This document shows positions 41,337-51,606 of a stretch of DNA of 64,000 nucleotides, piece after piece (the stretch's first letter is position 1; every line of letters starts with the position of its first letter). Both the position numbers and the translations under genes were made by a program. A model generated the notes under the pieces. It was not told where the DNA came from. It ran no database searches and was given only the letters and a program-made list of their open reading frames with translations. Where the stretch lies: contig JAJRQG010000104.1 of assembly GCA_024280395.1 (NCBI GenBank), forward strand, positions 1 through 64,000, given 5' to 3'. Source of the DNA: Gammaproteobacteria bacterium (GTDB lineage: Bacteria > Pseudomonadota > Gammaproteobacteria > Xanthomonadales > Marinicellaceae).

Positions 41337-44300
41337 GTGCAATTAACCCAAGCCTCATTAAAAAATCGAGTCGCCGTAGCCGTTGGTGTTTTATTGGTAG
41401 CGATATTTGGTTTTATCAGTTTAACCAAACTGCCCATACAATTGGCACCCAATGTTGATCGCCCGGCTATCGGAATCAACACTTCATGGCGTGGTGCAGC
41501 CCCTGAAGAAATAGAATCAGAAATTCTTGAGCCGCAAGAAAAAGTTTTTCAAGGATTGCCTGGTTTAACCCAGATGTCATCCACAGCCAGTCCAGGTGGT
41601 GCGGGTATAGTCCTAGAGTTTTCTAATGACACGGATATGCAACGGGCATTGGTTGAGGTCATCAATAGGTTGAACCAAGTTCCTACTTATCCGGTTGATG
41701 CCACTGAGCCAACAATCAATTTAGGGGCCAAACGTTTTGGAGGCAGTCCAATCGCCTGGTTTACATTTAACCTATTGGATGGCAACAACAAGGACATAGC
41801 CACTTATCAAGATTTTATCAATGATAATGTGGTGCCTAAAATTGAACAGATCAGTGGCGTGACCAAGGTATCTTCTTTTGGTGGCCGTCCTTATGAACTG
41901 CGTATTACCTTTGATCCGTTCAAGGCGGCAACATTGGGTATAGATTTAACCCAATTTGCCAATCTAAGTGGTTCATTTAGGAATGTTTCTGCGGGCAGCA
42001 AAGATGTGGGTAAACGCAAATATACGATTCGTTATGAAGGCAAATATACCCCACTTGATTTGGCTGATATGATTTTACAGTGGCGTGATGGAAAGCCCAT
42101 CTATTTGCGCGATGTGGCCGATATCAACATGCAAATGCAAGACAAGAGCGGCTCAATAGTACGCAATGGAACCCCATCGATTATGATGAATGTGATTCCA
42201 GAAACGGGCGTCAATGTGTTAGATGTGATGCAACAACTTAAGTTAACAGTAAGTGAGTTGGGATTGGGGCTGTTAAAAGACAATGGCTTGTCAGTTAAGC
42301 AAGTTTATGATGAGACAGTCTATACCAAATCTTCCATTTCTATGGTGCGCAACAATTTGCTATTAGGTATGTTTCTGGCCATAGGAATATTGTGGTTCTT
42401 CTTAAAGCGCCCGATTCCAGCTTTTATTGTGGCATTAGCCATTCCTATTTGCTTGTTGGCATCTTTCATAGCCATGGAAATATTGGGTCGTTCATTGAAT
42501 ATTATTTCTTTAGCGGGTCTGGCTTTTGCCACAGGAATGGTATTGGATGCCGCCATTGTTGTATTGGAAAATATTATTCGGCAAAGAGAAAAAGGACTGA
42601 AAGCCACAGCGGCCTCTTTAATTGGCACTACACAAGTTTGGGCCGCGTTGTTGGCATCAACCGCGACTACTGTTGCTATTTTCTTGCCGATAATATTTTT
42701 AAAGGATGAATCAGGACAGCTATTTGCTGATTTGGCCGTGACGATTTCTGTTTCTATCGTGGTCTCTTTAATTGTTGCGGTAACGGTTTTGCCAGCTGCT
42801 GCATCAAAATGGATAAGGGATGACAATTTTGAAGATCACCATTACCATTGGTGGGAGGGTGTATCTGATTTTATAACCAATATTACCAATACTAAAACTA
42901 AACAAATTTCTTGGATTGTGGGTTTGACCATCGTCCCAATGTTGATTGCTTATTTGATTGTGCCGCCTGCAGATTATCTGCCAGCGGGTAAACGCAATCA
43001 GAGTTTTGGTTTTATATTGCCTCAACCTGGACTGTCTGTGAAATCAGCACAAGAAGATTTGGTTGATGTAATAAAACAAAGAATTCAACCTTATGTTGAT
43101 GGCGATAAGCAACCCAAAGTGAATGAATATTTTCTGGGGTTATTTGGCCAAGGTGCTTTTTTTGGAGTCAATGCTGAAAACCCTGCAGAAGTGGATCAAC
43201 TATTAGAAATAATCAATGGACAAGTGTTGAAAGATTTACCTGATACTTTTGGAGCCACAAGACGGGCCTCAATATTTAGAGGCATTGGTGGCGCCAGACA
43301 AATTAATGTTGATTTACAAGGACCTGACTTTGAAAAAATACTCGATGTTGGCAAAGCCGCATTTGGTAAAATCCAACAACTGATTCCTAAAGCTCAAGTT
43401 AGACCTTCTCCATCATTAGAATTTGGCGAGCCAGAATTGCGCATAAAACCCAATGACAGAGCGCTTGCTGAGGCTGGCTGGAACAGAGGACAATTGTCAG
43501 GAATAATCAGATCCTTGGGCAATGGTAATTTTGTCGGTGAATATTTCAATGGCACACGCCGCTACAATGTGATTATGCGCAATGATAAATGGCTCACTCC
43601 AGAAGAATTTAGAGATGTTCCGCTGTATACGGCATCAGGTGAAATATTGGCATTGGGTGATTTAGCCAGTATTACTCGAACGGCTGGGCCCAGTCAAATT
43701 GCCAGACTTGAAAGGTTGAGAACCTTAACCTTACAAGTGACCCTACCAGATGACATCCCATTAGAAACTGGCATGAATATTTTACAAAAAGAATTAACAC
43801 CAATGCTCACAGAAATGTTGCCTGATAACAGTGTGGTGAATTATCGCGGAACTGCTGAATCTTTGACCATTGCTTTAAAAAGTTTAACCAATTCATTCTT
43901 ATTGGCAATCATCATCTTATATTTATTAATCTCTGCGATGTTTCAATCATTTAAAGACTCATTACTGGTCATAACCACAATCCCAATGGCAACTGTTGGC
44001 GGAATTTTGGCGATTCGAATAATGGATATGGCTGTTGGGCAACAAATGGATCTATTAACTATGATAGGTTTCATTATTTTATTGGGTTTAGTGGTGAATA
44101 ATGCGATATTGCTAGTTGATAGAGCACGTATGGCACAAGCTGATGGTATGAGCCGAGATGAGGCTGTTAAAAATGCAGTATTGTTGCGCATAAGACCGAT
44201 TCTGATGTCAACATTGACCAGTATATTTGGGATGCTGCCGTTATTGCTTATTCCTGGTTCAGGCACAGAACTGTATCGAGGTTTGGCAGCAGTGATTGTG

Positions 44301-44402
44301 GGTGGTATGTTCTTGTCCGCTTTATTTACCTTAATTTTATTACCGAGTCTTCTAAAACTGTTTTCAAATGACTCAACGAATATGGAACTAGAAAATGTTT
44401 AA
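41337..44402 (+). CDS. RND efflux transporter permease (HAE1/AcrB-like)
   Basis: 1021-aa RND protein, two porter/TM repeats; GTG start. Confidence 0.93.
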   Translation: MQLTQASLKNRVAVAVGVLLVAIFGFISLTKLPIQLAPNVDRPAIGINTSWRGAAPEEIESEILEPQEKVFQGLPGLTQMSSTASPGGAGIVLEFSNDTDMQRALVEVINRLNQVPTYPVDATEPTINLGAKRFGGSPIAWFTFNLLDGNNKDIATYQDFINDNVVPKIEQISGVTKVSSFGGRPYELRITFDPFKAATLGIDLTQFANLSGSFRNVSAGSKDVGKRKYTIRYEGKYTPLDLADMILQWRDGKPIYLRDVADINMQMQDKSGSIVRNGTPSIMMNVIPETGVNVLDVMQQLKLTVSELGLGLLKDNGLSVKQVYDETVYTKSSISMVRNNLLLGMFLAIGILWFFLKRPIPAFIVALAIPICLLASFIAMEILGRSLNIISLAGLAFATGMVLDAAIVVLENIIRQREKGLKATAASLIGTTQVWAALLASTATTVAIFLPIIFLKDESGQLFADLAVTISVSIVVSLIVAVTVLPAAASKWIRDDNFEDHHYHWWEGVSDFITNITNTKTKQISWIVGLTIVPMLIAYLIVPPADYLPAGKRNQSFGFILPQPGLSVKSAQEDLVDVIKQRIQPYVDGDKQPKVNEYFLGLFGQGAFFGVNAENPAEVDQLLEIINGQVLKDLPDTFGATRRASIFRGIGGARQINVDLQGPDFEKILDVGKAAFGKIQQLIPKAQVRPSPSLEFGEPELRIKPNDRALAEAGWNRGQLSGIIRSLGNGNFVGEYFNGTRRYNVIMRNDKWLTPEEFRDVPLYTASGEILALGDLASITRTAGPSQIARLERLRTLTLQVTLPDDIPLETGMNILQKELTPMLTEMLPDNSVVNYRGTAESLTIALKSLTNSFLLAIIILYLLISAMFQSFKDSLLVITTIPMATVGGILAIRIMDMAVGQQMDLLTMIGFIILLGLVVNNAILLVDRARMAQADGMSRDEAVKNAVLLRIRPILMSTLTSIFGMLPLLLIPGSGTELYRGLAAVIVGGMFLSALFTLILLPSLLKLFSNDSTNMELENV

Positions 44403-44417
44403 ATTTTATCCTGATTT

Positions 44418-44442
44418 TCGGGCAGTTGGCTTTAGTCAACAC
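44418..44442. repeat. 25-nt dispersed hairpin repeat, copy 1
   Basis: TCGGGCAGTTGGCTTTAGTCAACAC between RND permease stop and adaptor start. Confidence 0.65.
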
Positions 44443-44463
44443 AATGATAAAAACAGCGCTTTT

Positions 44464-45516
44464 ATGGATAGACTAAAGTATACTATCCTAGCTGTTAGTC
44501 TATTGTTTTTTAGCATGAACACTTATGCACAATTTGGAGGTCCAACTCCGGTAAGAGTGGCATTGGCCCAAGAGGTGATGATGTCTCCAGTTCGCAAAGT
44601 GCCAGCCAATGTTCAGGCCAAATTTGTCTCGACCATAAAAGCTGAATCTCGTGGCGTAGTGAGCCAGTTGGCAGAGATTGGAGAGCAAATTAAACAAGGT
44701 GAAGTATTGGCAGAGCTAACCGATACTCAGTCAAAATTGCGTGAGCAAGAACTAAAAGACGCAGTAAAAAGTGCCCGTGCAAAGTACGAATTTTTGAAAT
44801 CCGAAAATTCGAGATTAAGAGATTTACTGAAAAAAAATCTGATATCAAATTCAGAATTAGAACAGAATCAATCCAATTATTTGTCTGCGCAAAGCGATTT
44901 GGCACAAACAAACTCACGACTAAATCAGTACTTGGATCAGATGACAAAGCTGACGATTGTTGCTCCATTTGATGGACATGTTATGCAACAGTTTGCACAA
45001 CCAGGGCAATTGTTAAATTCGGGTGATAATGTTTTAGAATTTATGCAGGATAATAATTTAGAAGTAGTGGTTTATGTTCCGTTCAAATTTAAATCACAAA
45101 TTAACAAGGATGCCATATGGAAAATTTTGACCAACGACAATAGACTTATTGATGCAACAATCAATAAATTCATACCTGCAGCCACAGGCATGTCACGAAC
45201 CATAGAAGTGCATTTAAGTGTTAACGACGATATTTTGTGGTCAGGTGAATCGGTCAATGTCATGGTACCCAAACAAGCCAGGCAGAAAGTCGTTGCAGTG
45301 CCAAGAGATGCTTTGGTCATTCGTAAGAACGGCACTTTTGTGTATACCGTTGTTGAAAATAAATCACACAAAGTGGATGTGATTATGGGTATGGCAGAAG
45401 GGGAATTAATTGCCGTTAAAGGCTTATTGTCACCAGGAGACACTGTTGTTGTTCGTGGCAATGAACGCTTAAGAAACCTGCAAGAAGTTAAAATAATTGA
45501 CAACTTAGTTAATTGA
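44464..45516 (+). CDS. RND efflux periplasmic adaptor (MFP) subunit
   Basis: Signal peptide MDRLKYTILAVSLLFFSMNTYAQ then lipoyl/barrel-sandwich segments (IVAPFDGHVMQQFAQPGQLLNSGD); longer ORF start 44395 probably runs into a repeat. Confidence 0.88.
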   Translation: MDRLKYTILAVSLLFFSMNTYAQFGGPTPVRVALAQEVMMSPVRKVPANVQAKFVSTIKAESRGVVSQLAEIGEQIKQGEVLAELTDTQSKLREQELKDAVKSARAKYEFLKSENSRLRDLLKKNLISNSELEQNQSNYLSAQSDLAQTNSRLNQYLDQMTKLTIVAPFDGHVMQQFAQPGQLLNSGDNVLEFMQDNNLEVVVYVPFKFKSQINKDAIWKILTNDNRLIDATINKFIPAATGMSRTIEVHLSVNDDILWSGESVNVMVPKQARQKVVAVPRDALVIRKNGTFVYTVVENKSHKVDVIMGMAEGELIAVKGLLSPGDTVVVRGNERLRNLQEVKIIDNLVN

Positions 45517-45526
45517 AAGTTGAAAA

Positions 45527-46405
45527 TTGAAAACTATAAATATTAGAAAGCCTGAAAATTTTAGTTTTAAAGCCTGTTTGCAGTTTTTAAACCGAGGATA
45601 TGACGAGTGTTTGTACTCTGTAAATAAAGACTCTGTAACACGATTACTACGCTTATCTACAGGCTTGGTATTGATTAATGTTTCTGCTGATGAATCAGGT
45701 TTGGTTGTTGCATATAATTGCCAACAAGCCAATCAAGATGAAGTTGTACACTGCGTTACAGATTGGTTCGATTTAAACAGAGGTTTGTCAGGGTTTTATG
45801 CCTTATTAAAAACGCACTCTCAGACCAAAGACTTTCCTAATAAATATTTTGGCTTGCGATTAATCGGTATTGTCGACTTATTTGAAGCATTGTGTTGGTG
45901 CGTTATTGGGCAACAGATTAATCTAACATTCGCTCATAAAATAAAAACCAGATTGGTGCACCGGTATGGCGATACCAAAATTGTAAATGGAGTAATTCAC
46001 TATTGTTTTCCAACTCCACAGAAGTTGCTCAATGCTGATAGGGAAGGATTGGTTGCCATGCAGTTTTCAAAGCAGAAAATTAATTATATCTATAACATAT
46101 CCGAAGCCTTTTGTTCGGGTGAATTAAACAGAAATGAATTGTTAAAACTGACAAAGCCAGAGCAAATGGATAAGCTGTTAGCAATCAAAGGCATTGGCCC
46201 TTGGACTGCCAATTATGTCTCCATGAAATCCTTGCGTGATATGACTTGCATTGCTTATGGTGACACAGGATTGAGCTCTGCTTTGCACGCCCATTTTAAT
46301 ACCGAAAAAAAACCCGATAAAGTCACCATAGATAAAATTTTCAAACCCTTTGCAGGTTGGGAGTCTTATCTGAATTTTTATTTGTGGCGCAGTTTAAGCG
46401 ATTAA
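45527..46405 (+). CDS. DNA-3-methyladenine glycosylase 2 family (AlkA-like)
   Basis: HhH-GPD segment LLAIKGIGPWTANYVSMKSLRDMTCIAYGDTGL. Confidence 0.85.
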   Translation: MKTINIRKPENFSFKACLQFLNRGYDECLYSVNKDSVTRLLRLSTGLVLINVSADESGLVVAYNCQQANQDEVVHCVTDWFDLNRGLSGFYALLKTHSQTKDFPNKYFGLRLIGIVDLFEALCWCVIGQQINLTFAHKIKTRLVHRYGDTKIVNGVIHYCFPTPQKLLNADREGLVAMQFSKQKINYIYNISEAFCSGELNRNELLKLTKPEQMDKLLAIKGIGPWTANYVSMKSLRDMTCIAYGDTGLSSALHAHFNTEKKPDKVTIDKIFKPFAGWESYLNFYLWRSLSD

Positions 46406-46427
46406 AATTGCTTTCAATTATCAATTG

Positions 46428-46910
46428 TCAACTATCCCAAGCTTTCTTAATGTGCTTTTCAATATCTTTGGGCTTGGTCGTTGGCGAAAATCGTTTTATC
46501 GGTTGGCCGTCTTTGCCGATTAGAAACTTGGTAAAATTCCATTTGATTTTTTTGCCCAATGTGCCACCGAGTTCATCTTTTAGATAACTAAAAATCGGGT
46601 GTTCATTCTTGCCATTGACATCAACTTTGTCGAACATTTCAAAATCAACACCATAGTTTTTTAAACAAAATGAAGCAATTTCTTCATTGTTTCCAGGATC
46701 TTGCTTGGCAAATTGATTGCAAGGGAAGCCCAATATCTTTAAACCAGAGTCTTTGTATTCTTCGTGCAATTTTTGCAAGCCATCAAATTGTGGTGTTAGG
46801 CCACACTTACTGGCAGTATTAACCACAAGAACTACATCGCCATCGTAGTTGTCCATGGGTGTGTCAACGCCGGTTATGGTTTTTGCAGTAAAGTCGTGAA
46901 AATTACTCAT
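46428..46910 (-). CDS. Glutathione peroxidase (Cys type)
   Basis: VVNTASKCGLTPQFDGLQKLHEEYKDSGLKILGFPCNQFAKQDPGNNEEI, KWNFTKFLIGKDG. Confidence 0.95.
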   Translation of the reverse strand: MSNFHDFTAKTITGVDTPMDNYDGDVVLVVNTASKCGLTPQFDGLQKLHEEYKDSGLKILGFPCNQFAKQDPGNNEEIASFCLKNYGVDFEMFDKVDVNGKNEHPIFSYLKDELGGTLGKKIKWNFTKFLIGKDGQPIKRFSPTTKPKDIEKHIKKAWDS

Positions 46911-46975
46911 ATTAGTCTCCAAAATGTCATGCTTTATTATATGATGGTTGTTCTTTAAATCGCAAGTAAATAATA

Positions 46976-47638
46976 ATGATTATCGTTCACCATTTAAACA
47001 ATTCACGTTCTCAGCGTATTCTATGGATGCTAGAAGAAATTGGGGTAGAGTATGAAGTTAAACACTACCAACGTGACAAAGAAACTCAATTGGCACCCAA
47101 AGAGTTGTTCGAAGTACATCGGTTGGGGAAATCTCCGGTGATTTCCGATGGTGATATTACTGTAGCGGAATCAGGAGCCATAATTGAATACTTGGCACAA
47201 ATTTATGGCAAGGATTTATTGCCCAGAAAAGGTTCAAAAGCCTTTAGGGAATATATTTATTGGCTGCATTTCTCAGAAGGTTCATTGATGCCACAGCTAT
47301 TGTTAAAGCTGATATTCGATAAAATTAAAACTGCACCCATGCCGTTTTTTATTAAACCCATTGCCAAAGGCATAGCCAATAAAGTGTTGAATGGTTATGT
47401 GTTACCGAATGTTAAGAATAACATGGATTTTGTGGAGAAACATTTGTCGGAAAACACTTGGTTTGCTGGTGATAAAATGACTGGTTCTGATATACAGATG
47501 AGTTTTCCATTAGAAGCCAGTATGGCGAGAGCCAAGATGGATGATTACCCTTATACCAAAGCCTTTGTTGAAAAGATCCATGCAAGAGATGCTTATAAAA
47601 AAGCTCTAGAAATAGGAGGGCCTTATGACTATGCTTAA
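46976..47638 (+). CDS. Glutathione S-transferase
   Basis: N-terminal thioredoxin fold (SRSQRILWMLEEIG...VAESGAIIEYLAQIYG) and helical C-terminal domain. Confidence 0.92.
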   Translation: MIIVHHLNNSRSQRILWMLEEIGVEYEVKHYQRDKETQLAPKELFEVHRLGKSPVISDGDITVAESGAIIEYLAQIYGKDLLPRKGSKAFREYIYWLHFSEGSLMPQLLLKLIFDKIKTAPMPFFIKPIAKGIANKVLNGYVLPNVKNNMDFVEKHLSENTWFAGDKMTGSDIQMSFPLEASMARAKMDDYPYTKAFVEKIHARDAYKKALEIGGPYDYA

Positions 47639-49514
47639 ATTAATAGCATTGCTGGTGGTCTTGTTGTTAACGGCCTGTAGTGACAAGCCAGTTGAAGTGG
47701 CAACCACTGAATCACAAACACCTGAAGTTGAGATTGTAGATAATTATCTGGGTGGTTGGTTACAGCAAGAATATGCCAATGAATCGGAAAAGGCCAATGA
47801 GTTTTTTGCGAGAGTTTTTAAGGATACTTTATCTAGAAACCCTGAAATGCAGACATACTTAGGGGTAAAAGATGACTATTCTAAATGGAATGACATCAGC
47901 GATGAAAAATCTCAAGCTGATTTGGAAATAGAAAAACAACATTTAGCCAAGTTAAAACAGTACATTGATTTTTCTGCATTAGATGCACAAACCCAAGTGA
48001 GTTATCGCCTCTTTGTAAATTCTATTGAGAATAATATTGAGAATTTCAAGTATAGGTTTCACAATTATCCAATCAATCAAATGCGCGGGATTCAATCAAG
48101 TATGCCATCATTTATGATCAATATGCACAGAGTGAGTGATATACAGGATGCCAAAGACTACATTACCAGATTGGATACAGTGGATACGAAAATTGCTACT
48201 TTGGTGAAAAACTTGAAGCACAGACAGGAGTTGGGAATTGTTGCACCTAAGTTTGTTTATCCTTATGTTATTAGCGACAGTCAAAATGTTATTACAGGTA
48301 GTCCCTTTGATGATTCAGGAAAAGACAGCGTGTTATTGGTTGATTTCAAAAAGAAAGTTACAGCATTAGATATTGAAGAAAATGTGAAAACAGATCTAAT
48401 TGCCAAGGCAAATGCAGCTCTATTGTTATCTGTAAAGCCGGGTTATCTTCAATTGATAGCAGTAGCCAAAGAACTAGAAGGAGTAGCAACAGATGAAGCG
48501 GGTGCATGGAAATTCCCCAATGGTGAGGCGTTTTATAATTCAGCATTGAAAATGACCACAACCACTGATTTGAGTGCAGGCGAGATTCATGAGATTGGCT
48601 TAAAAGAAGTGGCCAGAATTCATGGTGAAATGCGCAAAATCATGAATAAAGTCGAGTTTGAAGGTGATTTACAACAGTTCTTTGAGTTTATGCGTACCGA
48701 TAAACGCTTTTATTATGAGAATACTGATGTCGGTCGAGCTAAATATTTGGCTGAGAATGTTAAAGTAATTGATCTCATGAAATCTAAGCTTGATTTGTTA
48801 TTTTTGCGAAAACCCAAAGCCGATATCATCGTAAAACAAGTGGAAAAATTTAGAGAAAAATCAGCAGGTAAGGCTTTTTATAATAGCCCTTCACTGGATG
48901 GAACCAGACCAGGAATTTATTATGCCAACCTCTATGATATGTCAAATATGCCCATTTATCAAATGGAGGCATTGGCTCATCACGAGGGAATTCCTGGACA
49001 CCATATGCAACTGGCCATAGCACAAGAATTAGAGGGGCTGCCTAAATTCAGAAAATTTGGACGATATACTGCTTATACAGAAGGATGGGGCTTGTATTCT
49101 GAACTTTTGCCAAAAGAAATTGGTGCATATTCTGATCCCTATTCTGATTTCGGACGATTGTCTATGGAGCTTTGGCGTTCATGTCGGCTAGTTGTTGATA
49201 CTGGAATTCACGCAAAAAAATGGACCAGAGAACAAGGAATTGAGTATTATTCAAAGAACACGCCCAATCCTCTGGGTGATGCGATTAAAATGGTAGAAAG
49301 ACACATTGTCATGCCATCACAAGCTACGGCTTATAAGATTGGCATGCTTAAAATATTAGAGCTAAGAGAAAAGGCAAAGACTCAATTAGGAAGATTGTTT
49401 GATATTAGACAATTTCATGATGTGGTATTAAGCAATGGACCATTGCCATTGAATATTCTTGAAGAGTTTGTAGATGAATGGATAGCAATGAAACTCCAAA
49501 TTCAGGAAAAATGA
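47631..49514 (+). CDS. DUF885 family lipoprotein (putative metallopeptidase)
   Basis: Lipobox LLTACS; ALAHHEGIPGHHMQLAIAQE. Confidence 0.9.
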   Translation: MLKLIALLVVLLLTACSDKPVEVATTESQTPEVEIVDNYLGGWLQQEYANESEKANEFFARVFKDTLSRNPEMQTYLGVKDDYSKWNDISDEKSQADLEIEKQHLAKLKQYIDFSALDAQTQVSYRLFVNSIENNIENFKYRFHNYPINQMRGIQSSMPSFMINMHRVSDIQDAKDYITRLDTVDTKIATLVKNLKHRQELGIVAPKFVYPYVISDSQNVITGSPFDDSGKDSVLLVDFKKKVTALDIEENVKTDLIAKANAALLLSVKPGYLQLIAVAKELEGVATDEAGAWKFPNGEAFYNSALKMTTTTDLSAGEIHEIGLKEVARIHGEMRKIMNKVEFEGDLQQFFEFMRTDKRFYYENTDVGRAKYLAENVKVIDLMKSKLDLLFLRKPKADIIVKQVEKFREKSAGKAFYNSPSLDGTRPGIYYANLYDMSNMPIYQMEALAHHEGIPGHHMQLAIAQELEGLPKFRKFGRYTAYTEGWGLYSELLPKEIGAYSDPYSDFGRLSMELWRSCRLVVDTGIHAKKWTREQGIEYYSKNTPNPLGDAIKMVERHIVMPSQATAYKIGMLKILELREKAKTQLGRLFDIRQFHDVVLSNGPLPLNILEEFVDEWIAMKLQIQEK

Positions 49515-49546
49515 ATGGTTCCTAAATCTTGATTTTCTAAAAGAAT

Positions 49547-49587
49547 CGTTGTCCAATGTTTGAAATAACTTTGGACAACGACTTTTT
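49547..49587. terminator. Bidirectional intrinsic terminator between convergent DUF885 and OsmC genes
   Basis: Perfect 10-bp inverted repeat CGTTGTCCAA/TTGGACAACG followed by ACTTTTT. Confidence 0.75.
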
Positions 49588-49600
49588 GGTTTCTGTATAA

Positions 49601-50020
49601 CTATTCTACAATCTCAAAATCATGGGTAATATTAACAGTGTTATCCAGCATAGCAGAAACAGAACAATATTTTTCTGCTGACAATTTCACTGCACGGCCT
49701 ACCGATTTTTCATCAATGTTTGTTCCTGAGACTTTAAAGTGAACATGGATATCAGTAAAAATGCGTGGAAATTCATCGCGACGTTCGGCTGTGGCAATTA
49801 CTTCTAGTTTGGTGATTTCTTTCTTTGACTTGGTTAAAATCAATTTAACATCAATGCCTGTGCAGCCAATTAACCCAAACAACACCATTTCCATGGGTGA
49901 TGGAGCTATTTTTTCTCCACCATCGACTATGGGCGCATCCATAATAACGGATTTATTGCTGTCGGTTTTTCCAACAAATGTATAATCCTGTAACCAGTGG
50001 GCAGTAACTGTTTGACTCAT
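49601..50020 (-). CDS. OsmC family protein
   Basis: SPMEMVLFGLIGCTGIDVKLIL ... EKYCSVSAML. Confidence 0.92.
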   Translation of the reverse strand: MSQTVTAHWLQDYTFVGKTDSNKSVIMDAPIVDGGEKIAPSPMEMVLFGLIGCTGIDVKLILTKSKKEITKLEVIATAERRDEFPRIFTDIHVHFKVSGTNIDEKSVGRAVKLSAEKYCSVSAMLDNTVNITHDFEIVE

Positions 50021-50117
50021 AATAATTCTCCAAAAAATAATTTATAATGGCATAATAGGCGCAGTTAGAAATATCACAAGACCTTTATTCATTAATCACC
50101 TTAAAATTTATAAGAAA

Positions 50118-51545
50118 TTGACAAATATCAGAAATTATCTAAAAGCATTGCCATTGGTTGTCATTTTATTGGTATTGGCCTGGTTTGTGTCTTTGCAGTT
50201 AACCAAGCAAAGAGTGCAGCTTGAAGCCATCAACAAGTTACACAATATAGAAACCAATGTTTCACCTTACGTTTGGAATTTTGAATCCTTTTCATCGGAT
50301 ATTGTAGAACCATTTCAACCGTTCTGGAAAAAACAAACAGACAACAATCAAATTGTCTCTGTTGTCAACAACCCTCAGTTGTCATTAAATTTTTCTGGTG
50401 AGGTGTTGAATACTTTTCAGCATTCTCAATTGATTATTAATTCGTTAGAAGAGTTAACTGGTACATTGACCCTTCAAGCAAAAGTAGATTTATCCAGCGA
50501 TAATTTTTACTACCTTTCTAATGTGCCACTCTCGGGTCAATCAATATCGATTGATCTGAATCAAACTTGGAAGGGTGTTAACAAGGAATCTAAAAGTATA
50601 GATGGATTTTATTGGAATCAATCGGTTGGAAAAATCAGCAGTTTGGTGTTGCAATTTAATGGAACCAATACCATTGTCATTCAGTCAGTTGTGATTCCTT
50701 ATAACAAAAATTTACAATACGGTTCTAATTATGACATTGCGTGTAATGGTAGCCGCTTACAAGGAGATATGCCACAACCAGATGTATTTAACACCTTTGT
50801 CTTAAAACAAAATTGTTGGTTACCATCTAATTATATGTGGTTGAAAAATTATGTACAACAAGCCTATCCTGGCTCGGTATTATCGCTAGATGGTGTTGAC
50901 TCTTGGCAACAAGCCACTCCCCATAAAATCAATAAATCCTATACAGATAATTGGATATTAAACTCCTCACTGTATATCTTTATCATTTTGTATGTATTGT
51001 CGATTGTATTAATCACTCAAATATTTAGATTTAAAAAAGATTTAACCGAACAAGAAAAATGGTATAAATGGTTGGTAAAAAAAATGCTTTTTAAAGGCAT
51101 AAACAAATCAATTGCTCCTTATCATTTTATTCTAAATTATACAGTAGTATTGGTTCCATCCGCATTGGTGTTTGTGACATTGATGTTTATCAAAACTCCC
51201 GATACTGAAACTTTTAAACTATTGCCCATGTATTTTGTTTGGGCAATGTTTCAGCAGTTCATATTGGGCTATGTATTGGCACAAAGGATATTTTGCAACA
51301 GGACTCAAAATAGATTGCTTTCTAGTTTGTTGGCAGCATCGATATTTTCATTGTTACATCTTCCTTCGTTTCATTTGATGCTAATTACCTTTATTGCGGG
51401 TGTTTTTTGGGCTTATGCTTGGTTGGTTTTTAAAAGGTTCATACCTTTGGCGATTTCTCACTCTGTATTGGCGCTGATGTACTATTATATTGTTTCTGAT
51501 CAATTTTTATATTCAGCCAAAATTTTTCAATGGTTTTGGGAATGA
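50118..51545 (+). CDS. CPBP-like intramembrane protease homologue with altered active-site residues
   Basis: C-terminal TM domain AMFQQFILGYVLAQR...IFSLLHLPSFHLMLITFIAGVFWAYAWLVFKRFIPLAISHSVLALMYY; TTG start uncertain. Confidence 0.6.
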   Translation: MTNIRNYLKALPLVVILLVLAWFVSLQLTKQRVQLEAINKLHNIETNVSPYVWNFESFSSDIVEPFQPFWKKQTDNNQIVSVVNNPQLSLNFSGEVLNTFQHSQLIINSLEELTGTLTLQAKVDLSSDNFYYLSNVPLSGQSISIDLNQTWKGVNKESKSIDGFYWNQSVGKISSLVLQFNGTNTIVIQSVVIPYNKNLQYGSNYDIACNGSRLQGDMPQPDVFNTFVLKQNCWLPSNYMWLKNYVQQAYPGSVLSLDGVDSWQQATPHKINKSYTDNWILNSSLYIFIILYVLSIVLITQIFRFKKDLTEQEKWYKWLVKKMLFKGINKSIAPYHFILNYTVVLVPSALVFVTLMFIKTPDTETFKLLPMYFVWAMFQQFILGYVLAQRIFCNRTQNRLLSSLLAASIFSLLHLPSFHLMLITFIAGVFWAYAWLVFKRFIPLAISHSVLALMYYYIVSDQFLYSAKIFQWFWE

Positions 51546-51606
51546 CATCCTTGTAACAATTGTTAACAAAACCAAATACCGATTAATTTCTAAAAAAGCT
51601 ATAATA

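Noticed and set aside
42320-42826. 168-aa antisense ORF inside the RND permease gene
   Set aside because: Fully antisense to a strong CDS, low-complexity composition, no initiation signal or family resemblance
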